From Pseudacidovorax intermedius (GTDB taxonomy: Bacteria > Pseudomonadota > Gammaproteobacteria > Burkholderiales > Burkholderiaceae_C), in NCBI RefSeq assembly GCF_003350475.1, contig NZ_QQAV01000009.1:62001-126000 (forward strand): a DNA stretch of 64,000 bases. Reading direction: 5' to 3'. Position 1 is the stretch's first letter. The number at the start of each line of letters is the position of its first letter. Below are positions 6,893 to 16,231 of the stretch, one piece after another. A model generated the notes under the pieces. It was not told the DNA's origin and searched no databases. It worked only from the letters and a program-made list of their open reading frames with translations. A program made the position numbers and the translations under genes.

Positions 6893-8821
6893 ATGATCAC
6901 CCGCGTTGGTTCTTCCGCGCGCGCCTTGTCGCGCACCTGCCCCCTGTCGTCCGTGGCCGCGGCCATGACCCTTCTTGCGCCGCTGGGCGCGCTGGCCCAG
7001 ACGGCCACCCTCCAGGAAACCGTGGTCACCGCCACACGTGTCGAGCAACCGCTGTCCGAGCTGGTCTCCGACGTGTCGGTGATCGACCGCCAGGCCATCG
7101 AGAACAGCGGCGCCACCGGCGTGGCCGACCTCCTGGCGCGCCTGCCCGGCGTCCAGATCTCGCGCAACGGCGGCATCGGCAACACCACCAGCGTGTTCCT
7201 GCGCGGCGCCGAGACGCGCTTCACCGCCGTCTACCTCGACGGCGTGCGCATCGACTCGCAGTCCACCGGCGGCGCCGCCTGGGAATCGCTGCCGCTCGGG
7301 CAGATCGATCGCATCGAGGTGCTGCGCGGCCCGGCCGCCGCGGTCTATGGCTCGGACGCCATCGGCGGCGTGGTGCAGCTGTTCACGCGCCGCGGCGAGG
7401 ACGGCATCTCGCCCACGGTGAGCGTGGGCGCGGGCAGTCGCGGCCTGCGCGATGCGCAGGTGGGGCTGTCTGGCAAGTCGGGGGCCTTCGACTACTCGCT
7501 GGGCGCCGGCTACACAACCACGCGCGGCTTCGACGTGCGCACGCCCAACATCAACCACAACCCCGACGACGACCTCTACCGTGCGAGCTCGGCCAATGTG
7601 CGCCTGGGCTGGCAGATCAATGCGCAGCACCGCATCGAGGCCACCGTGCTGGAGAGTGAGACCACGTCGGGCTACGACGCGACCTCGGGCACCGGCTACC
7701 GCCTCGCCAACGCGACCGACGACCGCAATCTCTACCACCTGCGCACGGCCGGCCTCAGCTGGACGGCCCAATGGACCGAGCACTGGAAGACGCTGCTGCA
7801 GGTGACCGACAGCAACAGCCGGTACGAGACCACCTCGGCCCGCATCGCTGCGGGCTATGCGGGCTACCCCAGCACCACATACATCACGGACACCCAACTG
7901 CGCGGCTACCTGCTGCAGGCCGAAGGCAAGTACGGCCCGCACCGCTTCACGGCCGCGCTCGAGCGCCGCGAGGACGAACTGCTCAACCCCTCGCTGACCG
8001 ACTGGCGCAAGACCCTGAACCGCGACCGCGCGCAGGATGCCCTGGCCCTCGGCTACGGCTTCCATCAGGGCGCCCACACGGTGCAGCTCAACGTGCGCCA
8101 CGACGACGACAGCGAGTTCGGCGGCAAGACCACCGGCAGCGCCTCCTACGGCTACGAGTTCGTGAAGAACTGGCGCGTCACGGCGGCCGCCGGCACGGCC
8201 TTCCGCGCGCCCACGCTGTACCAGCGCTTCAGCGAGTACGGTGATGCCAGCCTCAAGCCCGAGACCGGACGCAATGCGGAGGTCGGTGTGCGCTATGGCG
8301 ACGGCCGCACCAATGCCAGCCTGGTGGTCTACGAGAACCGCGTGCGCAACCTGATCGTGTTCAGCAGCACCAGCACGAGCTGCGCCTCGCTCTTCGGCTG
8401 CTACGCCAGCGTGGGACGCGCGGTGTACCAGGGCGCCACGCTGGCCGCCGACCACCGCTTCGGCGATCACTTCACGCTGCGCGGCTCCATCGACGTGCAG
8501 GACCCGAAGGATTCCGAGACCGGCCGACAACTGCCTCGCCGTGCCAAGCGCTACGCCACCTTCGGCGGCGACTGGACGCAGGGCATCTGGACCGTGGGAG
8601 CAGAGGTGCAGCTGGCCTCGCGCCGCTTCGACGACACGGCCAACAAGATCGTGCTGGCCGGCTACGGCCTGCTCAACCTGTATGGCAGCGTGCAGCTGCG
8701 CCCCGACCTGCGCCTGGTCGCGCGGCTGGACAACGCCACCGACAAGAACTACGTGCTGGCCAACAACTACGCGACGGCCGGCCGCACGGCCTACGTGGGC
8801 CTGAAGTGGACGCCGCGCTGA
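6893..8821 (+). CDS. btuB: TonB-dependent vitamin B12 receptor BtuB
   Basis: The product has 642 residues with a signal peptide (about 1-36). A TonB box (ETVVTATR, 42-49) is followed by a plug domain (about 55-165, with LPGVQISRNGG) and a long beta-barrel. It imports cobalamin or cobinamide across the outer membrane using TonB energy. The cobalamin riboswitch upstream and the btuFCD and cob genes downstream fix the substrate. The C-terminus ends in WTPR rather than the usual aromatic residue of barrel proteins. Ribosome binding is weak (GGAG about 17 bases upstream), consistent with riboswitch control of translation. Confidence 0.92.
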   Translation: MITRVGSSARALSRTCPLSSVAAAMTLLAPLGALAQTATLQETVVTATRVEQPLSELVSDVSVIDRQAIENSGATGVADLLARLPGVQISRNGGIGNTTSVFLRGAETRFTAVYLDGVRIDSQSTGGAAWESLPLGQIDRIEVLRGPAAAVYGSDAIGGVVQLFTRRGEDGISPTVSVGAGSRGLRDAQVGLSGKSGAFDYSLGAGYTTTRGFDVRTPNINHNPDDDLYRASSANVRLGWQINAQHRIEATVLESETTSGYDATSGTGYRLANATDDRNLYHLRTAGLSWTAQWTEHWKTLLQVTDSNSRYETTSARIAAGYAGYPSTTYITDTQLRGYLLQAEGKYGPHRFTAALERREDELLNPSLTDWRKTLNRDRAQDALALGYGFHQGAHTVQLNVRHDDDSEFGGKTTGSASYGYEFVKNWRVTAAAGTAFRAPTLYQRFSEYGDASLKPETGRNAEVGVRYGDGRTNASLVVYENRVRNLIVFSSTSTSCASLFGCYASVGRAVYQGATLAADHRFGDHFTLRGSIDVQDPKDSETGRQLPRRAKRYATFGGDWTQGIWTVGAEVQLASRRFDDTANKIVLAGYGLLNLYGSVQLRPDLRLVARLDNATDKNYVLANNYATAGRTAYVGLKWTPR

Positions 8822-10176
8822 CCGACGGCGCCCGCGGGCCCGCCACCTGCGCCGCAGTGCTGGTGGCGGCCCCGGCCTCGGGCCAGGGCAAGACCACCGT
8901 GGCCTCGGCCCTGGCGCGGCTTCACGCGCGGCAGGGCCGTCGCGTGCGGGCCTTCAAGTGCGGGCCCGATTTCCTCGATCCGCAATGGCTGGCCATGGCC
9001 AGCGGGGCGCCCGTGCACTCGCTGGACTTGTGGATCACGGACGAGGCCGATGCCCGCGCCCGCCTGCACGCGGCCGCCTGCGAGGCGGACCTCATCGTGG
9101 TCGAGGGCGTGATGGGCCTGTTCGATGGCGAACCCAGCGCGGCCGACCTGGCCCAGCGCCTGGGCCTGCCGGTTCTGGCCGTGATCGACGCCGGCGCCAT
9201 GGCTGGCACCTTCGGCGCGCTGGCGCATGGGCTGCAGAGCTACCGCCCGGGCCTGCCCTGGGCCGGCGTGCTGGCCAACCGAGTGGCCGGCGAGCGCCAC
9301 GGCGAGATGCTGCGTGGCTCATTGCGCGATCCGGCGCACTGGCTGGGCGGGCTGCCGCGCAGCGCCGACTTCGGCCTGCCCGAGCGGCACCTGGGCCTGG
9401 TGGCCAGCGCCGAGCTGGACGACGGCCTGGCCCGGCTGGACGCCGCCGCGGACGCACTCGCCGCCACGCCACTGGGGCAGGGCGGACTCGCGGCCTTGCC
9501 GCAGGTCGACTTCGCGGCGCCGCCTGCAGCCGCGCCCGTGCCGGCGTTGCTGGCGGGCCGCACCATCGCCATCGCGCGCGACGCGGCCTTCTGCTTCCTC
9601 TATGCCGCCAACCTCGACCTGCTGGTGCAGCTCGGCGCGCGGTTGGCCTTCTTCTCGCCGCTGGCGGGCGATGCCCTGCCGGAATGCGACGCGCTGTGGC
9701 TACCGGGCGGCTATCCCGAGCTGCATGCCGAGCGCCTGGCCGCGCGTACCGACCTGCGCGCGGCCCTGCATGGGCATGTGGCGCAGGGCCGCGCGGTCTG
9801 GGCCGAATGCGGCGGCATGATGAGCCTGTTCGACGAACTGGTGGACAAGGAAGGCCGCAGCCATCGCCTGTGGGGCCTGCTGCCCGGCCGCACCGTGATG
9901 CAGCCGCGCCTGGCGGGCCTGGGCTCGCAATGGCTGGCCATCGACGGCGGGCTGCTGCGCGGCCACACCTTCCATTACTCGCGCTGCGAGACGGTGCTGG
10001 CGCCCCTGGCGCGCAGCGCGCGGCCCGGTGCCAAGCCCAAGGCCGATGCTGGCGAGGCGCTGTATGCGCAGGGGCCGGTGCGGGCCAGCTACTTCCACGC
10101 CTGGTTTCCCTCCGACCCCGCGGTTACGGCCCGCCTGTTCGACGGGCGGCCCCTGCTGCGAACATCGGCCTCCTGA
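8806..10176 (+). CDS. cobB: Cobyrinate a,c-diamide synthase (CobB/CbiA)
   Basis: The product has 456 residues. It uses glutamine and ATP to amidate the a and c side chains of cobyrinate. The N-terminal ATPase-like domain has the P-loop APASGQGKTT (22-31). The C-terminal class I glutamine amidotransferase domain has LPGGYPE and the nucleophile in WAECGGMM (Cys335). The GTG start lies inside the btuB 3' end (16-base overlap), implying coupled translation; no closer start fits the family N-terminus. The stop overlaps the cobU ATG. In a salvage-type cluster its presence suggests some corrin-ring synthesis elsewhere or remodelling of incomplete corrinoids. Confidence 0.93.
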   Translation: MDAALTDGARGPATCAAVLVAAPASGQGKTTVASALARLHARQGRRVRAFKCGPDFLDPQWLAMASGAPVHSLDLWITDEADARARLHAAACEADLIVVEGVMGLFDGEPSAADLAQRLGLPVLAVIDAGAMAGTFGALAHGLQSYRPGLPWAGVLANRVAGERHGEMLRGSLRDPAHWLGGLPRSADFGLPERHLGLVASAELDDGLARLDAAADALAATPLGQGGLAALPQVDFAAPPAAAPVPALLAGRTIAIARDAAFCFLYAANLDLLVQLGARLAFFSPLAGDALPECDALWLPGGYPELHAERLAARTDLRAALHGHVAQGRAVWAECGGMMSLFDELVDKEGRSHRLWGLLPGRTVMQPRLAGLGSQWLAIDGGLLRGHTFHYSRCETVLAPLARSARPGAKPKADAGEALYAQGPVRASYFHAWFPSDPAVTARLFDGRPLLRTSAS

Positions 10177-10751
10177 TGACGGACAACGCCCACGAATTCA
10201 TCCTCGGCGGCCAGAAGAGCGGCAAGTCGCGCCGCGCCGAATCGGCGGCTGGCGACTGGCTGGCCGGCGCGCCCGGGCGGCGGGCCGTGCTCATCGCCAC
10301 CGCCCAGGCCTGGGACGCCGAGATGACGCAGCGCATCGCCCGCCATCGCCAGGAGCGGGCCGAGCGCGTGCCCGGCCTGGAGACCGTGGAAGAGCCGCTG
10401 CGCCTGCCCGAGCTGATCGGCGCGCTGAGCCGTCCGGACACGCTGCTGGTGGTCGACTGCCTGACGCTGTGGCTGACCAATCTGCTGATGCCGCCCGGGC
10501 TGGATCCGCAGCGCGCCGCGCTGCCCGACTGGCGCACCGAGGCCCTGCTGCTGGTGGAGGCGCTGTCGCGGGCGCCCGGGCCCGTGGTGCTGGTCGGCAA
10601 CGAGATCGGCCTGGGCGTGATCCCGTTGGGCGAAGAAACCCGGGCTTTCGTCGACGCGCTGGGCCAGCTCAACCAGCATGTGGCCGCCGCCTGCCGCCGC
10701 GTCACCCTGATGGTGGCCGGCCTGCCCCTGACCGTGAAGGACAACGGATGA
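10176..10751 (+). CDS. cobU: Adenosylcobinamide kinase / adenosylcobinamide-phosphate guanylyltransferase
   Basis: The product has 191 residues, normal for CobU/CobP. It phosphorylates adenosylcobinamide and then attaches GMP, activating it for nucleotide-loop assembly. The P-loop GGQKSGKS is at 11-18. The segment RIARHRQER contains His57, placed like the guanylylated histidine of CobU, and VVDCLTLW and GNEIGLGVIP are typical. ATGA overlaps exist at both ends, with cobB upstream and btuF downstream, so it is translated as part of the operon. Confidence 0.94.
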   Translation: MTDNAHEFILGGQKSGKSRRAESAAGDWLAGAPGRRAVLIATAQAWDAEMTQRIARHRQERAERVPGLETVEEPLRLPELIGALSRPDTLLVVDCLTLWLTNLLMPPGLDPQRAALPDWRTEALLLVEALSRAPGPVVLVGNEIGLGVIPLGEETRAFVDALGQLNQHVAAACRRVTLMVAGLPLTVKDNG

Positions 10752-11650
10752 CGACCTGGCCCCTCCTGCGCACCGGCCGCGCCCTGCGCGCGGCCTTTGC
10801 CGCGTTGCTGCTCGCCGCCGCCGCGCCCGCCCTGCTCGCCGCCCCGGTGGAGGTGGTGGACGAACGCGGCGCCATCGTGCGCCTCGCCCAGCCGCCGCAG
10901 CGCATCGTGACGTTGCTGCCCTCGCTCACCGAAACCGTCTGCGTGCTTGGCGCCTGCGAGCGCCTGGTGGGCGTGGACCGCTATTCCAACTGGCCGGCGC
11001 CGGTGCACAACCTGCCGCAGGTGGGCGGCGGCATCGATCCCAATGTCGAGGCGGTCGTGGCCCTGAAGCCCGACCTCGTGCTGCTGGCCAAGTCCTCGCG
11101 CGTGGTCGACCGGCTGCAGGCCCTGGGCCTGAAGGTTGCGGTGCTGGAGCCCAAGACCCAGGCCGATGTCGAGCGCGTGATGGCCAAGGTCGGCACGCTG
11201 CTGGGCCAGCCGGGCGCGCCCGCGCTGTGGCAGCGGCTGCAGGGCGAGCTGGACGCCGCCGCGCAGTCCGTGCCGCCCGCGCGCCGCGGCCAGCGCGTGT
11301 ACTTCGAGGTCAACAACGGCCCCTACGCGGCGGGCGAGAGCTCCTTCATGGGCGAGACGCTGGCCCGACTGGGCGCCCGCAACATCGTGCCGGCGGCGAT
11401 GGGGCCCTTTCCCAAGCTCAACCCGGAGTTCGTCGTTCGGGCCGATCCCGACCTGATCATGGTCAGTGTGCGCAGCGCTGCGGGCATGGAGCAGCGGCCG
11501 GGCTGGGCCGGCATCCGCGCCGTGCGCGACGGCCGCATCTGCCGCTTCAGCGCCGCGCAGGCCGACGTGCTGGTGCGCCCCGGCCCGCGCATGGGCGAGG
11601 CCGCGCGCCTGATGGCCGACTGCCTGTCCGGCCGGCCCCTGGCCGAGTGA
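10748..11650 (+). CDS. btuF: Periplasmic cobalamin-binding protein BtuF
   Basis: The product has 300 residues with a signal peptide ending LLAAP (about 31). Two Rossmann-like lobes are linked by a long helix, as in BtuF/FhuD-type binding proteins; recognisable stretches are RIVTLLPSLTET and the later YAAGESSFMGETL. It delivers corrinoids from the periplasm to BtuCD. Substrate is inferred from the riboswitch and the adjacent btuC and btuD. Four-base overlap with cobU and a one-base overlap with btuC show tight operon packing. Confidence 0.88.
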   Translation: MTTWPLLRTGRALRAAFAALLLAAAAPALLAAPVEVVDERGAIVRLAQPPQRIVTLLPSLTETVCVLGACERLVGVDRYSNWPAPVHNLPQVGGGIDPNVEAVVALKPDLVLLAKSSRVVDRLQALGLKVAVLEPKTQADVERVMAKVGTLLGQPGAPALWQRLQGELDAAAQSVPPARRGQRVYFEVNNGPYAAGESSFMGETLARLGARNIVPAAMGPFPKLNPEFVVRADPDLIMVSVRSAAGMEQRPGWAGIRAVRDGRICRFSAAQADVLVRPGPRMGEAARLMADCLSGRPLAE

Positions 11651-12663
11651 TGGCCCTCCACCTGCAGCAGGGCCGCCGCGCCCGGGTGCTCACGCTGGCC
11701 TTGCTGCTGGCGGCGGTGCTGCTGGGCGCGCTCGGCGCGGCCGTGGGCAGCACCGGCGTCGAACGCCTGTGGCAGCTGGTCGACGACCCCATCGCCTGGC
11801 AGATCGTGCGCGACATCCGCCTGCCGCGCACCACCGGGGCCTGGCTGGCCGGCGCACTGCTGGGGCTGGCGGGTGCCGTGGCGCAAGGCCTGTTCCGCAA
11901 CCCGCTGGCCGACCCTTGGCTGCTGGGCAGCGCCTCGGGCGCCGGCCTGGGCGTGGCCCTGGCGCTGGGCGCCATCGGCGGCTCGCCCGCCGCGGCGGCC
12001 TGGGGCGTGCGGCTGGGCCTCACGGGCGCGGCTTTCGCGGGCGCCGTGGCGGCCGTGTTGCTGACGTTGACCCTGGCCCGCGGCGCCCAGCACACGCTGC
12101 GCCTGCTGCTGGCCGGCGTGATCGTGGGCATGGTGCTGGGCGCCATCAAGGACCTGTTCACCCTGTCCTCGGCCGACATCCTGCAGGCGCTGGTCGTGTT
12201 CATGCTGGGCAACACGGCGCTGGTGGGCTGGAATGCCTGCGCCATCATGGCCGTCGCCCTGGCGGGATGCCTGATCGCGGCGCGGCTGCTGGCGCCGGTG
12301 CTCGATGGCCTGGCGCTGGGCGAGGCCACCGCCGCCAGCCTGGGCCTGCCGCTGCCGGCCATGCGCGCGGCGCTGGTGGCGGTGCTGTCGCTGGCCACCG
12401 GCGCGGCCGTGGCGCAGACGGGGCTGATCGCCTTCGTCGGCCTGGCGGCGCCGCACCTGGTGCGCTCGATCGTCAAGACCACGCATGCGGGACTGCTGAT
12501 GCTGTCGGCCTTCATGGGCGGCGCGCTGCTGATGGCGGCCGATCTGCTGGCGCGGTGGCTGATCGCGCCGCAGGAGCTGCCGGTGGGTGTGCTCACGGCC
12601 GTGCTGGGCGGCGGATACCTGCTCTTTCTGATGCACAAGCGTTCGCGCGGAGGTGGGCGATGA
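11650..12663 (+). CDS. btuC: Vitamin B12 ABC transporter permease BtuC
   Basis: The product has 337 residues with about ten membrane segments of the FecCD/BtuC family. Hallmarks are RLPRTTGAWLAGALLGLAG near the N-terminus, NPLADPWLLG, and GLIAFVGLAAPHLVR, the coupling segment that contacts the ATPase. It forms the inner-membrane channel with BtuD. The ATG overlaps the btuF stop by one base and its stop overlaps the btuD ATG. Confidence 0.93.
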   Translation: MALHLQQGRRARVLTLALLLAAVLLGALGAAVGSTGVERLWQLVDDPIAWQIVRDIRLPRTTGAWLAGALLGLAGAVAQGLFRNPLADPWLLGSASGAGLGVALALGAIGGSPAAAAWGVRLGLTGAAFAGAVAAVLLTLTLARGAQHTLRLLLAGVIVGMVLGAIKDLFTLSSADILQALVVFMLGNTALVGWNACAIMAVALAGCLIAARLLAPVLDGLALGEATAASLGLPLPAMRAALVAVLSLATGAAVAQTGLIAFVGLAAPHLVRSIVKTTHAGLLMLSAFMGGALLMAADLLARWLIAPQELPVGVLTAVLGGGYLLFLMHKRSRGGGR

Positions 12664-13526
12664 ACGCCGATCTCGCCGCCGCCATGCACGCCCGCGCGGA
12701 AGGCGCATCGACCGGAGCCGCGGCCGGCCAGGCAGACCGCGGCGCAGCGGTCGACGCACCCGTGCTGGAGGCGCGGAGCCTGGGTGTCCGGCTCGGCGAT
12801 GCGCCGGTCGTTCACGGTGTGACGCTGCGCCTGCAGGCGGGCCGCTGGACCAGCATCGTCGGCCCCAACGGCGCGGGCAAGTCCACGCTGCTCAAGGCTA
12901 TGGCCGGCCTGCTGGCGCCCGCGGACGGCGAGGTGCGGCTGGATGGCCGGCTGCTCTCTGAATGGCCGCACCGGACCCGCGCCCGACGCCTGGCCTGGCT
13001 GGCGCAGGGCGGCGCGGCCGACCCGGCCGCCGACGACCTCACGGCCTACGACGTCGCCATGCTCGGCCGCCTGCCGCACCAGCGCTGGCTGGCTGCACCG
13101 TCCGAGGCCGACCATGCGGCCGTCGAACGCGCGCTGCGCCAGACCCAGGCCTGGGACTGGCGTGCCCGTGCGCTGTCGCAGCTTTCCGGCGGCGAGCGTC
13201 AGCGCGTGCTGCTCGCCCGCGCGCTGGCCGTGGAGGCGGGCGTGCTGATGATGGACGAGCCCCTGGCCAACCTCGACCCGCCGCACCAGGCCGACTGCCT
13301 GGCGCTGGCCCGCACCCTGGCCGATGCCGGCCGCACCGTGGTCACCGTGCTGCACGAGCTGCATGCCGCACTGCTGGCCGACGACCTGATGGTGATGGCC
13401 GGCGGCCGCCTTCTGCACCACGGCCCCTGCGGCGATGCCGCCACCCATGCCGCCATCGAGGCCGTCTTCGACCATCGCATCCGCATCCACCGTGTCGACG
13501 ACCAGTGGGTGGCGCTGCACCGCTGA
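12660..13526 (+). CDS. btuD: Vitamin B12 ABC transporter ATP-binding protein BtuD
   Basis: The product has 288 residues. Walker A is GPNGAGKS (68-75), the signature is LSGGERQR, Walker B is [12 protein letters not shown], and the H-loop is in [11 protein letters not shown]. It is a complete ABC ATPase of the FecE/BtuD type. The first ~33 residues are an Ala/Gly-rich extension before the domain; a later start is possible but no better ribosome binding site was seen. It powers BtuC transport. Confidence 0.92.
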   Translation: MNADLAAAMHARAEGASTGAAAGQADRGAAVDAPVLEARSLGVRLGDAPVVHGVTLRLQAGRWTSIVGPNGAGKSTLLKAMAGLLAPADGEVRLDGRLLSEWPHRTRARRLAWLAQGGAADPAADDLTAYDVAMLGRLPHQRWLAAPSEADHAAVERALRQTQAWDWRARALSQLSGGERQRVLLARALAVEAGVLMMDEPLANLDPPHQADCLALARTLADAGRTVVTVLHELHAALLADDLMVMAGGRLLHHGPCGDAATHAAIEAVFDHRIRIHRVDDQWVALHR

Positions 13527-13546
13527 ACCCTTTTCCGAGAACCCTC

Positions 13547-14116
13547 ATGCAGACCGAAACCCCGCCCCAGACCAAGCCCTACGAGAAGCCCGAAGGCGAG
13601 CGCCGCGGGCTGCTGATCGTCAACACCGGCGACGGCAAGGGCAAGAGCACCGCCGCCTTCGGCCTGGCCATCCGCGCCCATGGCCGCGGCAAGCCGGTGC
13701 GCATCTTCCAGTTCATGAAGGTGCCCAGTGCGCGCTTCGGCGAGCACCGCGTGTTCGAGCAACTGGGGATGCCCATCGAAGGCCTGGGCGACGGCTTCAG
13801 CTGGAAGAGCCAGGACCTGGAGCGCTCCGCGCAACTGGCGCGCGATGGCTGGACCCGGGCGGCGGCGGCCATCAGTTCCGGCGAGCACTTCCTGGTGGTG
13901 CTGGACGAGATCACCTATCCGCTGATCTACGGCTGGCTGCCGCTGGAGCCGGTGATCGAGGTGCTCGCACAGCGGCCCTCGTCGGTGAGCGTGGTGCTCA
14001 CCGGCCGGCGCTGCCCGCAGGAGCTGATCGACATCGCCGACACGGTGACCGAGATGCGCAAGGTCAAGCATGCCTTCGACGCGGGCATTCCGGCCCAGCG
14101 CGGCATCGAGGACTAG
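13547..14116 (+). CDS. cobO: Cob(I)yrinic acid a,c-diamide adenosyltransferase
   Basis: The product has 189 residues. The P-loop TGDGKGKS (27-34), the [11 protein letters not shown] segment and the C-terminal [16 protein letters not shown](R)GIE signature identify the CobA/CobO/BtuR family, which transfers the 5'-deoxyadenosyl group of ATP to reduced corrinoids. It serves both de novo and salvage routes, and its product (adenosylcobalamin) is the ligand of the riboswitch at the head of the operon. It follows btuD by 20 bases. Confidence 0.95.
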   Translation: MQTETPPQTKPYEKPEGERRGLLIVNTGDGKGKSTAAFGLAIRAHGRGKPVRIFQFMKVPSARFGEHRVFEQLGMPIEGLGDGFSWKSQDLERSAQLARDGWTRAAAAISSGEHFLVVLDEITYPLIYGWLPLEPVIEVLAQRPSSVSVVLTGRRCPQELIDIADTVTEMRKVKHAFDAGIPAQRGIED

Positions 14117-14122
14117 GCCACG

Positions 14123-15067
14123 GTGATCGACAGCCCGGTCGTGTTGGCCGCCGCGCTCTGGCTGGCGCTCGCCGTCGACCGCTGGCTGGGCGAGCCGCCG
14201 GTGCGGCTGCACCCGGTGGTCGGCATGGGCCGCTGGCTGGGTTGGGCCGGTCGCCATGTGGCGCCGCTGCCTGGCGATGCGCGGCGTGCCGAGCCCTTCG
14301 TGCGCGGTGCGCTGGCATGGCTCGTCGGCGCCTTCGTGGCGACGGCGCTGGGCTGGACCCTGCAATGGGCCGTTGGCGCCTTGCCCGCGCTGCTGGCCAC
14401 GGTGGTGCTCGCGCTGTGCCTCAAGCCGCTGCTGGCCTGGCGCATGCTGCGTGACGAGGTGGCGGCGGTGGAGGCGGCGCTGGGGCGCTCGCTCCCCGAA
14501 GGCCGTGAACGCCTCGCCCGTCTGGTGAGCCGAGACGTGCAGCGCCTGGATGCCGGCGAGGTGCGCGAGAGCGCCATCGAGTCGCTGGCCGAGAACCTCA
14601 ACGACTCGGTGGTGGCGCCGCTGTTCTGGTTCGCCATCGCCGGACTGCCTGGCGCCGTGCTCTATCGCTTCGCCAACACCGCCGACGCCATGTGGGGCTA
14701 CCGCGGCGATCGTGGCGGCCGGGACTGGACCTGGGCCGGCAAATGGGCGGCGCGGGCGGACGACGCCCTGTCCTGGCTGCCGGCCCGGCTCACGGCCCTG
14801 CTGCTGATGCTGGCCGCCGGGCGCTGGCCCGCCGGGCTGCGGCGGGAAGCGGCACGAACGCCGTCGCCCAACGGCGGCTGGCCCATGGGCGCCATGGCGC
14901 TGCTGCTGGGCGTGCATCTGCGCAAGCCCGGCGTCTATGCGCTCCACGCGGACGGCCGCGAGCCGCAGGCACAGGACACGCAGCGGGCACTCGTCCTGGC
15001 GGGGCGTGCCGTGCCGATGGCAGCCGCGCTGGCCACGCTCGCGCTCGTCTGGCTGGGGCAGGCGTGA
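14123..15067 (+). CDS. cbiB: Adenosylcobinamide-phosphate synthase (CbiB; CobD in aerobic nomenclature)
   Basis: The product is a 314-residue inner-membrane protein with several hydrophobic helices. Family stretches DRWLGEPPVRLHPVVGMG near the start, AIESLAENLNDSVVAPLFW and NTADAMWGYR are present. It joins aminopropanol or its phosphate to adenosylcobyric acid. GTG start, six bases after cobO. The stop overlaps the ATG of the decarboxylase gene that supplies its aminopropanol-phosphate substrate, a functional pairing that supports both calls. Confidence 0.94.
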   Translation: MIDSPVVLAAALWLALAVDRWLGEPPVRLHPVVGMGRWLGWAGRHVAPLPGDARRAEPFVRGALAWLVGAFVATALGWTLQWAVGALPALLATVVLALCLKPLLAWRMLRDEVAAVEAALGRSLPEGRERLARLVSRDVQRLDAGEVRESAIESLAENLNDSVVAPLFWFAIAGLPGAVLYRFANTADAMWGYRGDRGGRDWTWAGKWAARADDALSWLPARLTALLLMLAAGRWPAGLRREAARTPSPNGGWPMGAMALLLGVHLRKPGVYALHADGREPQAQDTQRALVLAGRAVPMAAALATLALVWLGQA

Positions 15068-16089
15068 TGAGGTCCGTGGTCCACGGTGGGCCGGACGCGC
15101 AGGGCGTGCCGGTGCACGACTTCTCCACCAACGCCAACGCCTGCGGACCCTGCGAGGCAGTGATGCAGGCGCTGCGGCAGGCTGATCCCACGCGCTACCC
15201 GGACCCGGCGGCCACGGCATTGCGCGCCCGGCTGGCCGCATGGCATGGGGTCTCTCCCGAACGGGTGCTGGTGGCCGCCAGCGCGAGCGAGTTCATCGTG
15301 CGCATCACGGCGGCCGTGGCCCTGAGCCGTCGGGGCGAAGGGCCGGTGCAGGTGCCCGCGGCCGCCTATGGCGACTACCGTCTGGCGGCCGAAGCCCATG
15401 GACTGCCGGTACAGGTCGTCGGCGAGCCGCTGGCGCTCGGTGGCGATCGGCCCCCGGTCCTGGCCTGGGCCTGCGAGCCGTCCTCCCCGCGCGGCGACGC
15501 CGTGGCGGATCTGCCCGCCCGGCTCGACGCCCTGCCACGGGACACGGCGTTGGTCCTGGACTGCGCTTACGCCCCCCTGCGGCTGGAGGGCGCCTCGGCG
15601 TTGACCGCGGCGCAGCGCGACCGGTGCTGGCAGCTGTGGACGCCCAACAAGGCCCTGGGCCTGACGGGCGTGCGTGGCGCCTATGCCATCGCACCGGCCG
15701 CAGCGCCCGGGCGGCTGGTCCAGGATCTGCACGCCCTGGCACCGTCATGGCCCCTGGGCGCCCATGCCGAGGCCATGCTCCGGGCCTGGACCGAGCCGGC
15801 CGTCCAGGACTGGCTTTCGACGCAATGCCTGCCGCGCCTTCGGGAATGGAAGCAGCGCCAGATCTCGCACTGCGAAGCGATGGGCTGGCAGGTGGCGCCC
15901 GGCGTCGCCAACTTCTTCTGTGCCAGGCCAGGCGCCCCGTCCCTCGACGAGGCGTTGCGCGACCTGCGCGCCCACGGCATCAAGCTGCGCGACTGCCGCA
16001 GCTTCGGCATGCCGGGCTGGGTGCGACTGGGTGTGCTGCCCCCGGCCAGCCAGGATGCACTGGCTCGTGCATGGAGTCCGTTCGCATAG
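15067..16089 (+). CDS. cobD: L-threonine-O-3-phosphate decarboxylase (CobD; CobC in aerobic nomenclature)
   Basis: The product has 340 residues and is a fold-type I PLP enzyme. The N-terminal HDFSTNANACGP, the LVLDCAYAPL segment and Lys195 in TPNKALGLTGVRGAY (the expected PLP-binding lysine) match the CobC/CobD group, related to histidinol-phosphate aminotransferase. It makes aminopropanol phosphate for CbiB. It is the last gene of the riboswitch-controlled operon seen here; cobQ, cobS and cobT do not follow. Confidence 0.9.
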   Translation: MRSVVHGGPDAQGVPVHDFSTNANACGPCEAVMQALRQADPTRYPDPAATALRARLAAWHGVSPERVLVAASASEFIVRITAAVALSRRGEGPVQVPAAAYGDYRLAAEAHGLPVQVVGEPLALGGDRPPVLAWACEPSSPRGDAVADLPARLDALPRDTALVLDCAYAPLRLEGASALTAAQRDRCWQLWTPNKALGLTGVRGAYAIAPAAAPGRLVQDLHALAPSWPLGAHAEAMLRAWTEPAVQDWLSTQCLPRLREWKQRQISHCEAMGWQVAPGVANFFCARPGAPSLDEALRDLRAHGIKLRDCRSFGMPGWVRLGVLPPASQDALARAWSPFA

Positions 16090-16231
16090 ACGGATGGCGC
16101 GCCCCGTGATCGCCCGATGGCCTGCGAACGCGCACTGCCGCTTCGGTCACGACGATGGCGCGATGGCCGACAGCCCGGCCTGGCTCGCGGCAGGCACGCT
16201 TGGCGCATCGCTCACAGATTCGGAGAACACC

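Noticed and set aside
6869-8530. A 553-codon open frame on the - strand opposite btuB
   Set aside because: It has low-complexity Ala/Arg/Gly/Val composition expected from the complement of a GC-rich gene, and the + strand is an unambiguous TonB receptor.
11547-15241. Long - strand open frames opposite btuC to cobD
   Set aside because: They mirror third-position GC bias of known B12 genes and show no recognisable domain.
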